This document shows positions 21,742 through 33,748 of a DNA stretch of 64,000 nt, one piece after another. The notes under the pieces are model-generated. The model had not been told where the DNA came from, ran no database searches, and worked only from the letters and a program-made list of their open reading frames with translations. Numbering within the stretch: position 1 is the first letter of the stretch; every line of letters starts with the position of its first letter. The position numbers and the translations under genes are program-made. Source of the DNA: Tetrapyrgos nigripes (taxonomy: Eukaryota; Basidiomycota; Agaricomycetes; Agaricales; Campanellaceae). The DNA lies in the NCBI GenBank assembly GCA_013368315.1, contig JAACJM010000098.1, positions 124,001 to 188,000 of the forward strand. The letters run 5' to 3'.

Positions 21742-22824
21742 TTACCCGGGCTGGGACCAAGAAAGATAGCTTGCGCCAAAAGTGGACGCGCGTGAAAAAA
21801 TTGGGTCGCACCTGAAACAGCTGTAATAAGCTAGCCTGCTAGCTAGAATATTAATCTGAGCCCATACCTCTTCGTCAACCCACTTGATCATGCGCTTGAG
21901 ACGCAAGAGCTGGAACAATTCCTCCACCATGTACATATTACCGTCATACTCGACAGAGCTGAATCTTCCAAGTTGCAAATGAACTACATAGTAGTAATAA
22001 CGTTCTTCAAGGACATTTAACAGCCGTTCAAATGCAGATTCTTCCCCTTCTCCATAGCAAGGCTCCAACGTGACACCAAGCAATCCCAATAGACAGTAAG
22101 CTCGATCTTCCTCTTTGGTTGTCTCCCTGTGAATAGCCCATGATATGCGCTCCACAATGCCGACTCGGGCCATGTAGCGGCCATATCCAAGTCGTAGTAC
22201 ATCCTCTCCTATACCAGTGATATGGCGCATAGAAGTACTGAGTGTCTCTCTATCTCCGCAATATTTCCATGTTGCATCGAAGAACTCCACGGAAGAAGGC
22301 GCCAGCAGCTCCTGTAATGTCCATCCTCGAGAGAACCAGCTGCTTTGAAGAGGCCCTGCGCCATAGTGGTAGTCGTAGAGATAGACATAACAGACCTCCG
22401 AATTTTTGTAGTAATCGAACATCGAGTTGATATCCTGTGATTGTTGGCCGTGGTCTCCCTTGTTGATGCAACAAGTATCGATCCAGATGTAAGCGTGATT
22501 ATGTTCCCGTGCTTCCGTGCAAGCAGCTACCATCTTCTCGAAGCCACTCTTGGAACTGAGGGATAACGAAGTGGTGAGACCAGATCGACATTGAACCATC
22601 TCCTCGTGTGAGATTTCCTGGCCTTCCTCCCAGCGATGGGAGAGGATAGCATAAGGAGGGACCAAGTCATCGGATGGGAATTCTATGAGTTTAATGGTGC
22701 GTGTGTCGAGAAGCCAGCGAGGTCGGGTCCGCTTAAGCTTTTGCAAGGGATCGAGTGAAGGTGTGCTCCTGAAACGAGTGGATAGCCAAGCGGCAAGACC
22801 AGATCGAGACTTGAGTTTAACCAT
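21742..22824 (-). CDS. HET-domain protein (heterokaryon-incompatibility-like)
   Basis: Single-exon frame of 360 aa. HET core motifs are in order: PPYAILSHRWEEGQEISHEEM, then YIWIDTCCINKGD, INSMFDYYKNSEVCYVYLYD, SSWFSRGWTLQELLAP, ERISWAIHRETTKEEDRAYCLLGLL. In filamentous fungi HET proteins mediate allorecognition and cell death after fusion of unlike hyphae. In mushrooms the family is large and most members are untested. No WD40, NACHT or ankyrin part follows. The N-terminal 20 or so residues (MVKLKSRSGLAAWL) look like a partial second copy of an internal segment (MVQCRSGLTTSL), so the original start may have been lost or replaced. Confidence 0.85.
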   Translation of the reverse strand: MVKLKSRSGLAAWLSTRFRSTPSLDPLQKLKRTRPRWLLDTRTIKLIEFPSDDLVPPYAILSHRWEEGQEISHEEMVQCRSGLTTSLSLSSKSGFEKMVAACTEAREHNHAYIWIDTCCINKGDHGQQSQDINSMFDYYKNSEVCYVYLYDYHYGAGPLQSSWFSRGWTLQELLAPSSVEFFDATWKYCGDRETLSTSMRHITGIGEDVLRLGYGRYMARVGIVERISWAIHRETTKEEDRAYCLLGLLGVTLEPCYGEGEESAFERLLNVLEERYYYYVVHLQLGRFSSVEYDGNMYMVEELFQLLRLKRMIKWVDEEVWAQINILASRLAYYSCFRCDPIFSRASTFGASYLSWSQPG

Positions 22825-22915
22825 CTTCTAGTATGATATTTCCTGGCCTTCCTCCCAGCAATGAGAGATAATCGGAGGGGATATTCTGGAAGGATACAAT
22901 TCAATGATCAGGAGT
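22825..22915 (-). repeat. Degenerate partial duplicate of the HET 5' coding segment
   Basis: Minus-strand text GGGAGGAAGGCCAGGAAAT matches 22613-22640, and flanking words (AGACCAGATCGA, ATTCAATG/ATTCTATG) also match. The copy contains a stop and sits immediately upstream of the annotated HET start. Confidence 0.6.
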
Positions 22916-25370
22916 CAGGTGTTAAGAGTTTTTAGATTTTCTACTCGTGTCTGAGCTACATAAACATCTACGCACCTTGGGGAATTGAGATGTCGAGACT
23001 CGAGAGCGGAAAAAGACACTAAAACGAGCCTGAGGAAAGTTGGGCGTTCTGATGATATGTGCCACCCAAAGCGTGAGATTAATCTTTCTACTCGCATTTG
23101 AGCTACGCACCTAAGAAGTTGAGAAGTTGAGATAAGTGGGGCACTGAAGCGAAGTCTGGGCCAAAGTACTTAAGGTCCTCATCGGATGTGCAGGGCTGTG
23201 CTACATCATATTGTTGACTGCCACTTCTAGCTATGACTCAAGATCTACAGCAATTGAAAACACGTTGTAACGTCAGTGTTTTGACAGATTACTGGTTAAC
23301 TGGTTCACAGGTAGAACTTATAACTGAACAATAACATGATTATAAGGTGAGTTTTACTTTTGCCGAAGGTAAAGAAAGGTCCAGGATATAAGAGGAGTAT
23401 TTTGGTCAACTCCGAGTGCAACGTGTCGGGCGGTGGTCGGGGGCGTCGGTAAACCATCGGTTAGGCACCGATCATCGTCCCTGGCAACGGTGGCAATAAT
23501 TTCGGGACATTGATCGACATTAGGAACCCTGCTGGTAATGCCATAAGCGATGTCAAGACATCCCGGGCATCATACACGATGACCTGCTCACTCATTATTC
23601 TGACTTACTTGCAAGCTTGTCCAAGTTGTTTGAAAATCTGAGCAGAGATGTAGGTCGAGGTAAGGGTTCTGAATGGATTACAAGTCTCCGGCTATGATTC
23701 TGCATCTATTGTAGGCCAGTGTAAGTCTCTCATTATCATTTCCGTATTGTTACATGGGCATACAATCCTGACGAAAGTATTTCGAGTGTCGGGTAAGCCC
23801 CATTATGATTGCATTGTACCTGTAAGCCCGCGTAAGATCCATATGGTCCTTGTTGTATGTAATGCCCATTTTCCTAGTCTTTCTGAAGATGCTGGAGGAA
23901 ATTGAAAGCAAGTACATTTGTTCCAGGCTTTGCTAGTGCTTTAACTCGGATAGGCCATTACCAGTCAGAAATTCCAGTAAACTTGAAAGACGTCAAAGTT
24001 AGCACAATGCGGATGCTAGAATAGCGGTGTCACAGATTGATTATGTACCGCTCCGTGATCAATAACCACATAGTCAGGTACACACTGGCTGCTGGTAGCA
24101 ATGTTCTTTGCAAAGGTCCCGACGAGGAACTTTGGAGGAACTTCATCGTTTACGGTTTTTGAGCTACCGCGTCCACGTGAGTTTGGTTCAAGTTTTTTTG
24201 AAACTCCGAATTCAAATAGGTACACGCGTCGTCGTTCAGCTCTTTCACTTGTACCACAACCTTCCCTCGTCGGCGTTCTTTTACAAAGGAGTATAGCTGG
24301 GTGGTACTTATCTACTGCCGCCCCTCCTGCCTCGTTCTTGCTCCACCCCAGCTGTGATCAAGTGGTACCGCCGTTTGTTCTCAATCCTCCCTCTGACGCA
24401 CCTTCTCGTCCCCTCAAGCACGCTAACAGCTCAACCGGCGAGGCCCTACATTCACCTTCCTTTTCAACGGCATACAATGTTACAAGCCCATTCGCACTTC
24501 TCGTCCCCTCAAGCACGCTATCAACAGCTCAACCGGCAAGTGCCTACATTCACCTTCCTTCAACGGCGTACAATGTTCAAGTCCACTCGCACTTCTCGTC
24601 CCCTCAAGCACACTATCGACAGCTCAACCGGCGAGTGCCTACATCCATCTTCCTTCAACGGCGTAAAATGTTCAAGCCCACTCGCATCTCTTCTCCAAGC
24701 CATCCACCTCTTTGCCTCTTTGCCGGTCCTGTTCCAAACTAGCCTTGGTACTCACCTTCAATGACTGTCCTCTCTACCCCGTACTTGTACAAGTATGCAT
24801 CAGCTTCAAGGTATTTCCTTTTGATCTCACTTTCACGAAAACTGAGCTCTAATACGTACAATATCTGTCTCTAGTGCTCTAGTCAGTACTCGCTTGTATA
24901 TAGCTATGTAGCCTAATAATAAATCTTATCTCTGCAATAGTCTGTGTGATGGACTGCCGTAAAAGTATCCAGACTGCGTAGTAGTGTTCTGAGTCACCGA
25001 GAATCTTATGAACCTTATGGATTGAGGATACGTTCCCAGCCTTGCACTGACTGCAGTTCTACTTGTTCTTATAGCTTGAGGAATGAAATCTAGGCATAGA
25101 TAGCCATGTACACACTAACATTTTGCTGGAATCCATTATACAATCGAGGCTCGCAGAAGAGTACGAGATTTTGGATGCCATGTTAAGACAGAATATTATA
25201 TTTTGGGCTTGTGTCTACTTTCGCTGGTTATCAATGCTCAGAAGATGTTAGTATTTTTTGTGATGCAAAATTTCGGTTGGTTGGCTGGTGAATGGTTGAC
25301 TGGCTTTGGTTTTTTTGGTTTTTTTTGGCAGACTGGGTTACCAGTCAACCAGTAAGTTGTCAAAATACTG
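22916..25370. other. Intergenic, no recognisable gene
   Basis: Short frames on both strands, none with family resemblance. Contains duplicated TCTACTCG…GAGCTAC segments (about 22935 and 23085) and a three-copy tandem repeat at 24402-24690. Confidence 0.5.
24402..24690. repeat. About 95-bp tandem repeat, three copies
   Basis: CTTCTCGTCCCCTCAAGCAC begins units at about 24402, 24498 and 24592. Each contains AGCTCAACCGGC and TCAACGGC.TA.AATGTT. Unit lengths of 96 and 94 are not multiples of three, so the frames that cross it (24101-24742) are probably not coding. Confidence 0.8.
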
Positions 25371-25632
25371 ATTGGCATGCTCTGCTTCAGTGCTTGTCAG
25401 GTGCGAGGTTTCACAGAAAAGGAAACCCAACATCGTCCTTTCTCGGCCTGTACCAGGTTTGCACAAATTAGGGCATTGTGTTCTCGACGGGGCTCGACGA
25501 GGTTATAGAGTAGATGCGTCGACTGGCGAGCCCTTCTTAGGCTTTGCGAGGTCAGGCTTGGCCTTGACTGCATTCTGGAGATCGGATCTGCATTGATTTA
25601 CTACCCTCGAAGATGGAGACATTGCATACCAG

Positions 25633-26232
25633 TAGGGCTCCTAACGGATCGGATTGGGTCGGATTCGGATGCCAATCCGTTCGGATGGGTCGTCCAAATG
25701 TCCCAATCCGCATCCGGCAGATGTCATCCGACGGATAGCCGATCATCCGACGGATAGTGTGCCGAAAGTGGCGGCACTTGCCTTAGAGTCCTTATCTTGC
25801 GTAGAAAAACTTTAAAATTCTTTTTTTCGTCGTTTTCTTTGAGTATACATGTGTTCTATGCCTGAGATAAATAAAAGGTTCAAGTACTGACCATTTCTGA
25901 CTGTCTGAGGAAATGGCGGCATGTCAACGTGTCATTTCCCACGATGCCGTAGTATCTTTTCTTGGATTCTGTTGGCCATGTGGCTTGCATCTGGCCACTC
26001 GGAAAGGTCCGAGAACACTACCACACCTCCACCCAGCCTCCTCGTCACGTCGTTCTTGGTTTTCTCTGCTGTAGACCCACTTCCCACGCCCCTACCCAAT
26101 CCGCGGATGATCCTCGGATTGTCGGATGGTAATCCGTTCGGATGGGATAGACTAAAAGTCCCAATCCGCATCCGAAATCCGACTGTCCATCGGCGGATGA
26201 TCGCCGGATCATCCGATCCGTTAGGAGCCCTA
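25633..26232. mobile_element. hAT-type MITE (600 bp) with 8-bp target duplication
   Basis: Starts TAGGGCTCCTAACGGATCGG and ends with the inverted CCGATCCGTTAGGAGCCCTA-like sequence. Both sides carry CATACCAG (25625-25632 and 26233-26240), an exact 8-bp duplication typical of hAT insertions. Subterminal regions are dense in CGGAT/ATCCG words (GATCATCCGACGGATAG and so on), which are likely transposase-binding repeats. No transposase inside. Confidence 0.9.
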
Positions 26233-26262
26233 CATACCAGCGCCTCTTGCTTGGCTTTGTGC

Positions 26263-26576
26263 GCCTTCTCCAGCTCGGCGGGACGTATACCTCACTTTCG
26301 GACTTCCGTCAAAAGACTGTCGGCCGACTCAGCCCGCTCATGGATCCTTCCACGCCAATGAACTTCAAGGCCCACGACATCATCGGTGGCGGTCCTGATG
26401 AGGAGTGGTGTACTGTGGAGATGAAGAATGAAGGGAAAGCTAGGAACGGAATGCGGTACGATCAGACCTACGCTTGGTGTGTGAGATGGGCAAAAGATGA
26501 GGAGAGGATCGTGCAGGTTAGGGCTTATGTCGATTCAGGACTCGTGGACAGAATTGTAGAGGGTAATGAGCATTGA
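26263..26576 (+). pseudogene. C-terminal part of a SnoaL/NTF2-like protein
   Basis: The frame reads GTYTSLSDFRQKTVGRL, then AHDIIGGGPDEEWCTVEM, RNGMRYDQTYAWCVRWAKDEE and VQVRAYVDSGLVDRIV. These are the order and spacing of a SnoaL-like fold, a small alpha+beta barrel of about 140 residues. The first half (usual FLDAxxxxD region) is not visible upstream. A plausible acceptor (TTCTCCAG at about 26270) opens this exon. The upstream exon may have been lost when the hAT element arrived 30 bp away. An inner ATG (26341) could still start a short protein. Confidence 0.6.
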
Positions 26577-26689
26577 TATTGTCAATCACTGATCCATATA
26601 GAAAGCCAGCACAGAGGTCAATGCCTGCTTTGGCTTGGGCGACTTCATAACCTCAATTGTGGTTGCACAAATACGAGCGGTGCCCTTAT

Positions 26690-28489
26690 TTAGACCTTTT
26701 CCACATGGAAAACAGCTGACTTCTCGGCATCTACTGTGTCTGCAGACTTGACGCCATGGGGCCTATCTTCCTCCTTGATCGCTGCAGCATATGCCGCCTC
26801 ATCCTCTTCAGTGGCACCGTAGAATCTGACGGCAACCTTCTCACCAAACTGCGCATTGATGTCCTCGAGCGATCTTTGCTTGGTCTCCAGGAAGAAGAAG
26901 AACACATTCAATAGATGCAGGAAAGTTGGAATGATGAGGACCAGGAAGAATTTCCAGGTGATCTTCTCCAATGCGATCGGTCCAGCAACCAAGAGAATAA
27001 TGCTAGCCAGATACAAGCCGACCATGCCGAAGCCGACGCCTTGCGAGCGGATGTGCGTTGGGTAGATCTCAGCAAGATAGACGTATTGCGAAGCGTCGAT
27101 GAAAGTAGACCTGCACGTCGTTAGTGATTGCGTCTTCTCATACTCCATTACTAGCTTCGACTTACCAGAAGAAGATGAACAGGAAGATAAAGAAGATGGC
27201 TGCCTTTTGTCCTCCGGTATTGTCTGTGCCGAGGAACTGGGCTTGCATAGCGCATTCGAAGATGAGGGTTATCGTTAATCCGGTCAGCCCAGTGAGGAGG
27301 AAGGTCCGGCGGCCCCACTTGTCGATGTAAAACGCTGTGAAGATGTTTCCCGGGAAACTGGCAGTGACCCAAAGTGCGGACAGGAGCAGCGGCATATAGG
27401 TTGTCATTCCGAGAGCAGCATACAGTAGCACACCATAGTTGGCGATTATGAGCACGCCTGTGAACTATCCTCACTGTCAGCATCATGATGGAACAGCTAC
27501 AAGGATCTCCACGAGCAAACTCACCTGGTTGCCAAACATGAGACTGAAGCCGACCCAGGCACGCTTTCGGTTTGGTGCTGTCTTGAATAGGTCGAAAACA
27601 CTCGTTTCAGCCTTTATTTGTCGGTCAAGTTCGAGCTGCTTCTTCATTTGCAAGAACTCTTTCTCGGCAAGTTCATCATGTGCGTCTTTGGGATTGTGAT
27701 GCAACTTGCGGATGACTGCATGGGCTTCATCGCCGCGACCCTGCTGCAAGAGCCAACGAGGCGAGAACGGCAGCCATGGCGAGAATCCCAGCAATAAGAG
27801 CGCGGGAACTGTTTGGAAGGCCAGAGGAAACCTCCAAGCAAAACTGCTAGAGGAGCCGGAGAGTGTCATGAAGAAGCAACCAAAGCCAATCCAAGCGGAG
27901 AGAGAGTAGCCCATAGCGAACATGATGCCGTGCATAGACACCATGAAACCACGAGACTCGGGTGTGCTCACTTCTGCTTGGTACATTGGGATAGTCTGTC
28001 AGACTCGTTAGACTGGTTCTTCCTCCAGATCATGCAATTCTTACGGTGATAAGAACACCGATACCAAAGCCAGCGATGACTCGAGCGACCATGAACATAG
28101 CCACATTTACGGAGGCAGCGCACAATATGGCTCCAATAATCAAAACTATGGCCCCGAATTGGATGGACCGAAGGCGGCCGTACTTGTCAGCCGTCCAGAC
28201 AGTGAGGACAGCACCTATGGCAGAACCGGCTGAGTTTGCACCATTGAACCCGCCTATGATGTTCGCAGTGTGGTCATATCCAGGCTCTCCCTGTGGAGCA
28301 AGGTCCATGTCCACGAAGAACTGAGATTGTCCGATCGTGGAGCTGATCACAGCCATACCATACGAACATGCTACCTCACATTAGCGATGCAATGGACCGT
28401 CAGTCAATGTGAGCAGGCATACCTGTGCTACCAAGAGCAACAGCAATGACGACCAACAAATTGAACGCATTTGGAATGAGCTTTCCCAT
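26690..28489 (-). CDS. MFS sugar transporter (hexose/lactose-permease type)
   Basis: Exons 28489-28423, 28370-28045, 27995-27525, 27464-27166 and 27110-26690 splice in frame to a predicted 527 aa, the usual length for fungal monosaccharide transporters. Sugar-porter signatures are in order: GSAIGAVLTVWTADKYGR after TM2, PMYQAEVSTPESRG after TM4, WRFPLAFQ, PFSPRWLLQQGR before the central loop, NYGVLLY in TM7, FYIDKWGRRTFLL, and YLAEIYPTHIRSQG before TM11. The C-terminal tail is hydrophilic. PESPRWL has become PFSPRWL. It probably imports a sugar across the plasma membrane by proton symport, but the substrate cannot be read from sequence. Confidence 0.93.
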
Positions 28490-28686
28490 GATGGCTATTT
28501 CGCAATGAGGCCTCTATGTGAGGATGAAAGTCTGCGATCTAGAAAATCATCATCTGCACGCTGAGAGGTTGGTTATATACTCTTTTAACCCTTCAGCCAC
28601 TTGCATCATCAGGAATACAGGCGGCCCTATCAGCTGCCCCTGTAAAGACTCGGATGCTGGACAGCATGACCTCTAATTAGAAGAAG

Positions 28687-28748
28687 GCACGCCGAAAAGA
28701 CCAAAATATCCGTCGAGCGAATAACTCGATCTTTTAAATTTCGGCGTG
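28687..28748. mobile_element. Short relative of the ACACGCCGA MITE
   Basis: CACGCCGAAA…TTTCGGCGTG ends with internal AAAATATCCG, the same words as 6066-6197 but only 62 bp. Located about 200 bp upstream of the MFS transporter start. Confidence 0.6.
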
Positions 28749-29984
28749 AGAGGTGTGCTGCAGCACGGATTCTGATTAGAAGCTTAGCTAATGCTGCCAG
28801 AGCATTTCTTGACTACCCGAATTCAGAGAGACAACGAGGAAGCTAAGGCATACCATGAGCATGCCCATCCCAATAAGGTCGACTTTAATCAAAGCATCCT
28901 CACCGGCAGCTGAACGGATGATTACTTGTGATGGAGTAGAAGGAATGCGGAGACAGCGGAGGAGAGACCGCGCTATGAGACAGAAAGCTGGTTGGTTAAT
29001 GGTTACACACTAGCGAAACCCAGGCCAGAAGGTATTGACAAACAATACCAAATAAACAGAGATAGCGCCTCGGTCAAGCCTCGGTTGCCAGTGGTGGTAC
29101 TTTGAAAATCGAATAAGAACCAATCCTTCATTTCATTCCGGACTCGTAAACGTCAAGAGTAGTAGTAGCAGTAGTAGTAGTACAGTTACAAGCGTAGTAA
29201 TTACTAAGAACTACTACGTGGACCCACTTGCTGGAGGAAAACGAAATGTTTTCGTGGCAATTCATGCTTTGGAATTGCTTTGGAAATCTATTGGAACACT
29301 ATCTGAGCCAATCGGATTGCTTGCCGAGGGTCGGGACTCGGAAGCTCGAAGTTTTCAAATCCGTTTCTGAGCACCAATTTTCGATCTAAAATCTCGTTGT
29401 AGGAAAATAATCACTACTGAGTGTGCTAGCATTATTGCTGAACACGCTGAATCTCTTCCACGATCATCGTGTCTGGCTTCTTCACCTCTCTTCACTCTAC
29501 CCGTAAGTTTTATATCGGTGTCGTGCCTTCTCTGGACCACGTTTTGGCGGGTTTGCAGCTAGATTCTGTGGGTACTTATTCGTGTTCTTCATCGCAGGCT
29601 AGGCTCAAATATTTTGCATTCCATTTCCATTAAACCTTGCTGGCCATATTTGGGGTATCGTACGGCAGCATGGACCTTTGGCGACTCATGTCATTGTCAT
29701 GTAGACCTACAAAGCTCAAGGTGGCTAGATATATCATATATGGATATACAACATCAACTACACTAACACCACAACATCCATATATGTACCGCAACGACAC
29801 AACAAGTAGATAGAGCATAAAACAAAAATAAAATAATCCCGACTACCTGACCACCCGACCCCATATGTAGCCAACAGATTCCAGTCTCCAGAAAATCCAA
29901 ATCCAAATCTCAGCTCTTCGGCTTCCCTAACAATGAATGAGGCCCCGACCAGCGGGACTGACCCTTAAAAACCTAACTGCAAAC
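28749..29984. other. Intergenic, with (TAG)n microsatellite
   Basis: AGTAGTAGTAGCAGTAGTAG run at about 29158-29190. No protein gene. 29768-29984 is the 3' flank of the Rab gene, part of which is duplicated around the mariner element. Confidence 0.5.
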
Positions 29985-31362
<1,378 letters not shown>

Positions 31363-32091
31363 GGTTTTTTGAGGCTTTGGGCGTTAAGCTGAGTCGTACT
31401 TGGGTAGTAGCTATAAGGTAGCGGGTAGTGGCACCGGCAAGGTAGTCAAGAGACTATGTAGTAAAGGGTATAACTATAAGGGGTGGTCTGAGACGGGTGT
31501 AGTCACGGTGGAGTCCCAGGGGCCAAAGTACTTCGTGTGTGTCGCTGTAGTTGTGGTGGTGGTGGTGGAAGGAGACAAATCAAAGCTACTTACTCGACTC
31601 AGCTATACATACATATTCAATACATGTATTTCGCATCAAATTTCGACAGATGCAGATGGCCATTGGCTATGGACCACGGTGGTGATTGATCTGTGTATGT
31701 ATACAAAAAATCGTTCGGGTCTTGGTCTGTCCTGTGCATTATGATTGAGTTGCGCTGGGTGTCGATGTTGATGTCGTTGAGCGCTGTCGCCGTTAGAACG
31801 CTAGAACGTTGAGCGCTGCAGTCTATAGTATGAGAGGCCTGCGAGCATCGGACCGAGCGTCACATGTCCGTGACACTGACTCGCTCGTTTACAAGGTTGT
31901 CCTCAACCTCCACAAGCACCCTTCCCACTTCCCACTTCAACCTTCCTCGACGTACCCACCACACCCGCGCAGGATCAAAATAAGGACTCAAAGAAGGAAG
32001 GTAATCCCAATCCAACTCTACCGGAATAAATCATAAAACCAAAAACCAAAAAGATACACAGTGACACAGACTGACAAAGTAAACCAAAACC
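31363..32091. promoter_or_regulatory. Divergent promoter region between Rab (minus) and SPT4 (plus)
   Basis: The two start codons lie 729 bp apart in opposite directions. The region contains GTGGTGGTGGTGGTGG and ACGTTGAGCGCTG repeats (about 31780-31815). No distinct promoter element can be assigned. Confidence 0.45.
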
Positions 32092-32843
32092 ATGACCGCA
32101 GTAATCCCTGCCTCCAAAAGCCGTCAACTCCGCGCTTGTCTCCTTTGCGGCCTTGTCCAAACGTCCAATGATTTTAGGTTTAATGGGTGTCCGAATTGTG
32201 AGGATATTCTTCAGGTGTGTGTTTGTTTCCTCGGTGTTCTTTGTGTGTCTGATTGACTGACTGACCGACCGTTTTGTCTTCCCCTCGTTCTCCTTTGACT
32301 GGTCCTTCCCAACGCCAATACCATTCCCATTCCCTTGCCGTCGAAACACCCACACCCACACCCATCTTCACCTTCGCCTTCGCCCCACCCCACCCCCCTC
32401 CCCTCGGAAAACAGCTCAAAGACAGCGCAGACCGCGTCCTATCATGTACATCCGCATATTTCGAGGGTATGATAGCGGGTATCGACCCTGAAAATAGTTG
32501 GGTGCAGAGGTGGCAGCGAACTTGTACGTCGTTTGTCTGGCTTTATTCTACTTTCTACTTTTTACTTTACGTCTTATTCTTATTCTTATTCTTGTTCTCG
32601 TTCTGGTACTGACTCGCTCTCTCGTTCTCTCTGCTCTCTCTGTCTCTGTCTGTCTGTCTACATCCTCCTATCCCTACTCTCGTTCCCATTCCCGCTCCCA
32701 TTCCCGATTCCCCAACCCCAGCTAAATACGCCCGAGGAATGTACGCAATCCGAGTCAAAGGTCGAGTTCCTGAAGATGTAGAGTCAGAGTTGGAGAGTAG
32801 AGGGATAAAGTATAGGCCTAGGGATTTGTCTGCGGAGGATTAG
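32092..32843 (+). CDS. SPT4: Transcription elongation factor SPT4
   Basis: Exons 32092-32214, 32415-32523 and 32722-32843 give 117 aa, the standard Spt4 length. The zinc ribbon is C16xxC19…C33xxC36 (ACLLCG…GCPNCE), followed by [26 protein letters not shown] and the C-terminal [18 protein letters not shown]. Spt4 pairs with Spt5 (DSIF) on RNA polymerase II to promote processive elongation. The start is fixed by [16 protein letters not shown], with a purine at -3. Introns are 200 and 198 nt and pyrimidine-rich. Confidence 0.96.
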
Positions 32844-33199
32844 GTCTTTGGGTCTTTGGTGTTTCGTCTTTGGAGGAGGAGGAGGACATTTGGTCTTGGG
32901 TCTTTGGCATTTGGCCTTGATTGATTACGGTTACAGACGGTTACGGTTACGGCTGCTAGTTAGACTTGGGCCTCAGCGCTCACTGCCAGTACCAGTGCCA
33001 GTGCCAGCGTTTGCGCTTGTGTGTTTAGTGTTATTCTTACACTATAATCATAATGCACTCTGTACTACCTTACCTGTCATCTTCAACACTCTCGTATCTT
33101 CCGGTCGGTCTATGATGATACAGGTCCCTGAACAACGTCGAGAGAACCCAATCATAATGGCGTATGGCGTATGCCGTTGACTCATCTACAAAGTGCTTT

Positions 33200-33480
33200 T
33201 CTAACACCCCCAATACTTAAACGAGGTGAAAGAATCAAGATACCCTATCCTAATACATAGTTTCTGGTGTATCCTCTTCCATGGCCGTGGCCATGTTGGA
33301 AGAGAGTCATAGTAATTGTAATTGGTGTTGCAAGGAAACGGAAACTCATCCGACTTTGAGAGAAGCGAAAATTCCTCTGGGTCATGATGCAGCCTCAGGC
33401 CTGGAGGAGGTGCGGCATGCAGGGCATTCGAACGTTTCTGTTTCGTCATAATCGTCGTTTTGGAATATGGGTAGGTACTC
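33200..33480 (-). pseudogene. Relic of the RING-H2 array gene (region following the RING)
   Basis: Minus-strand words EEFSLLS, a Tyr-rich stretch and RIHQKL match EEFSLLSAEIPR…YDDYYG…ERIHQKLLDW of the intact members at 40-43 kb, with frame breaks. It is flanked by direct copies of TATAATCATAATGCA.TCTGTACTACCT (33043-33073 and 33492-33522), suggesting it arrived with a repeated boundary. Confidence 0.6.
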
Positions 33481-33748
33481 TTCCTTAGTATATAATCATA
33501 ATGCAGTCTGTACTACCTGTCACCTGTTCGCGATAGCAAAAAGAGCATCAGTCGGTCAGTGCATCAGTAAATTTGCCAATCGGCTTTTCGGAACTTTTTT
33601 CGACGTTTCCGAGACTCCTCCTCCTCCTCGTTTTCCAACTCGGAAAAAGGTTGAGAAAAGTTGCCATTCAAGTACCAAAAAAACTACACTACAGGTGAAC
33701 TAGCTACGATGTACGTAAAAAACAAACCCGGACATAACATTAATAGTA

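Noticed and set aside
24101..24742. 213-codon plus-strand frame (MFFAKVPTRN…)
   Set aside because: It crosses a tandem repeat whose unit length is not a multiple of three, shows no domain and no conserved splice pattern.
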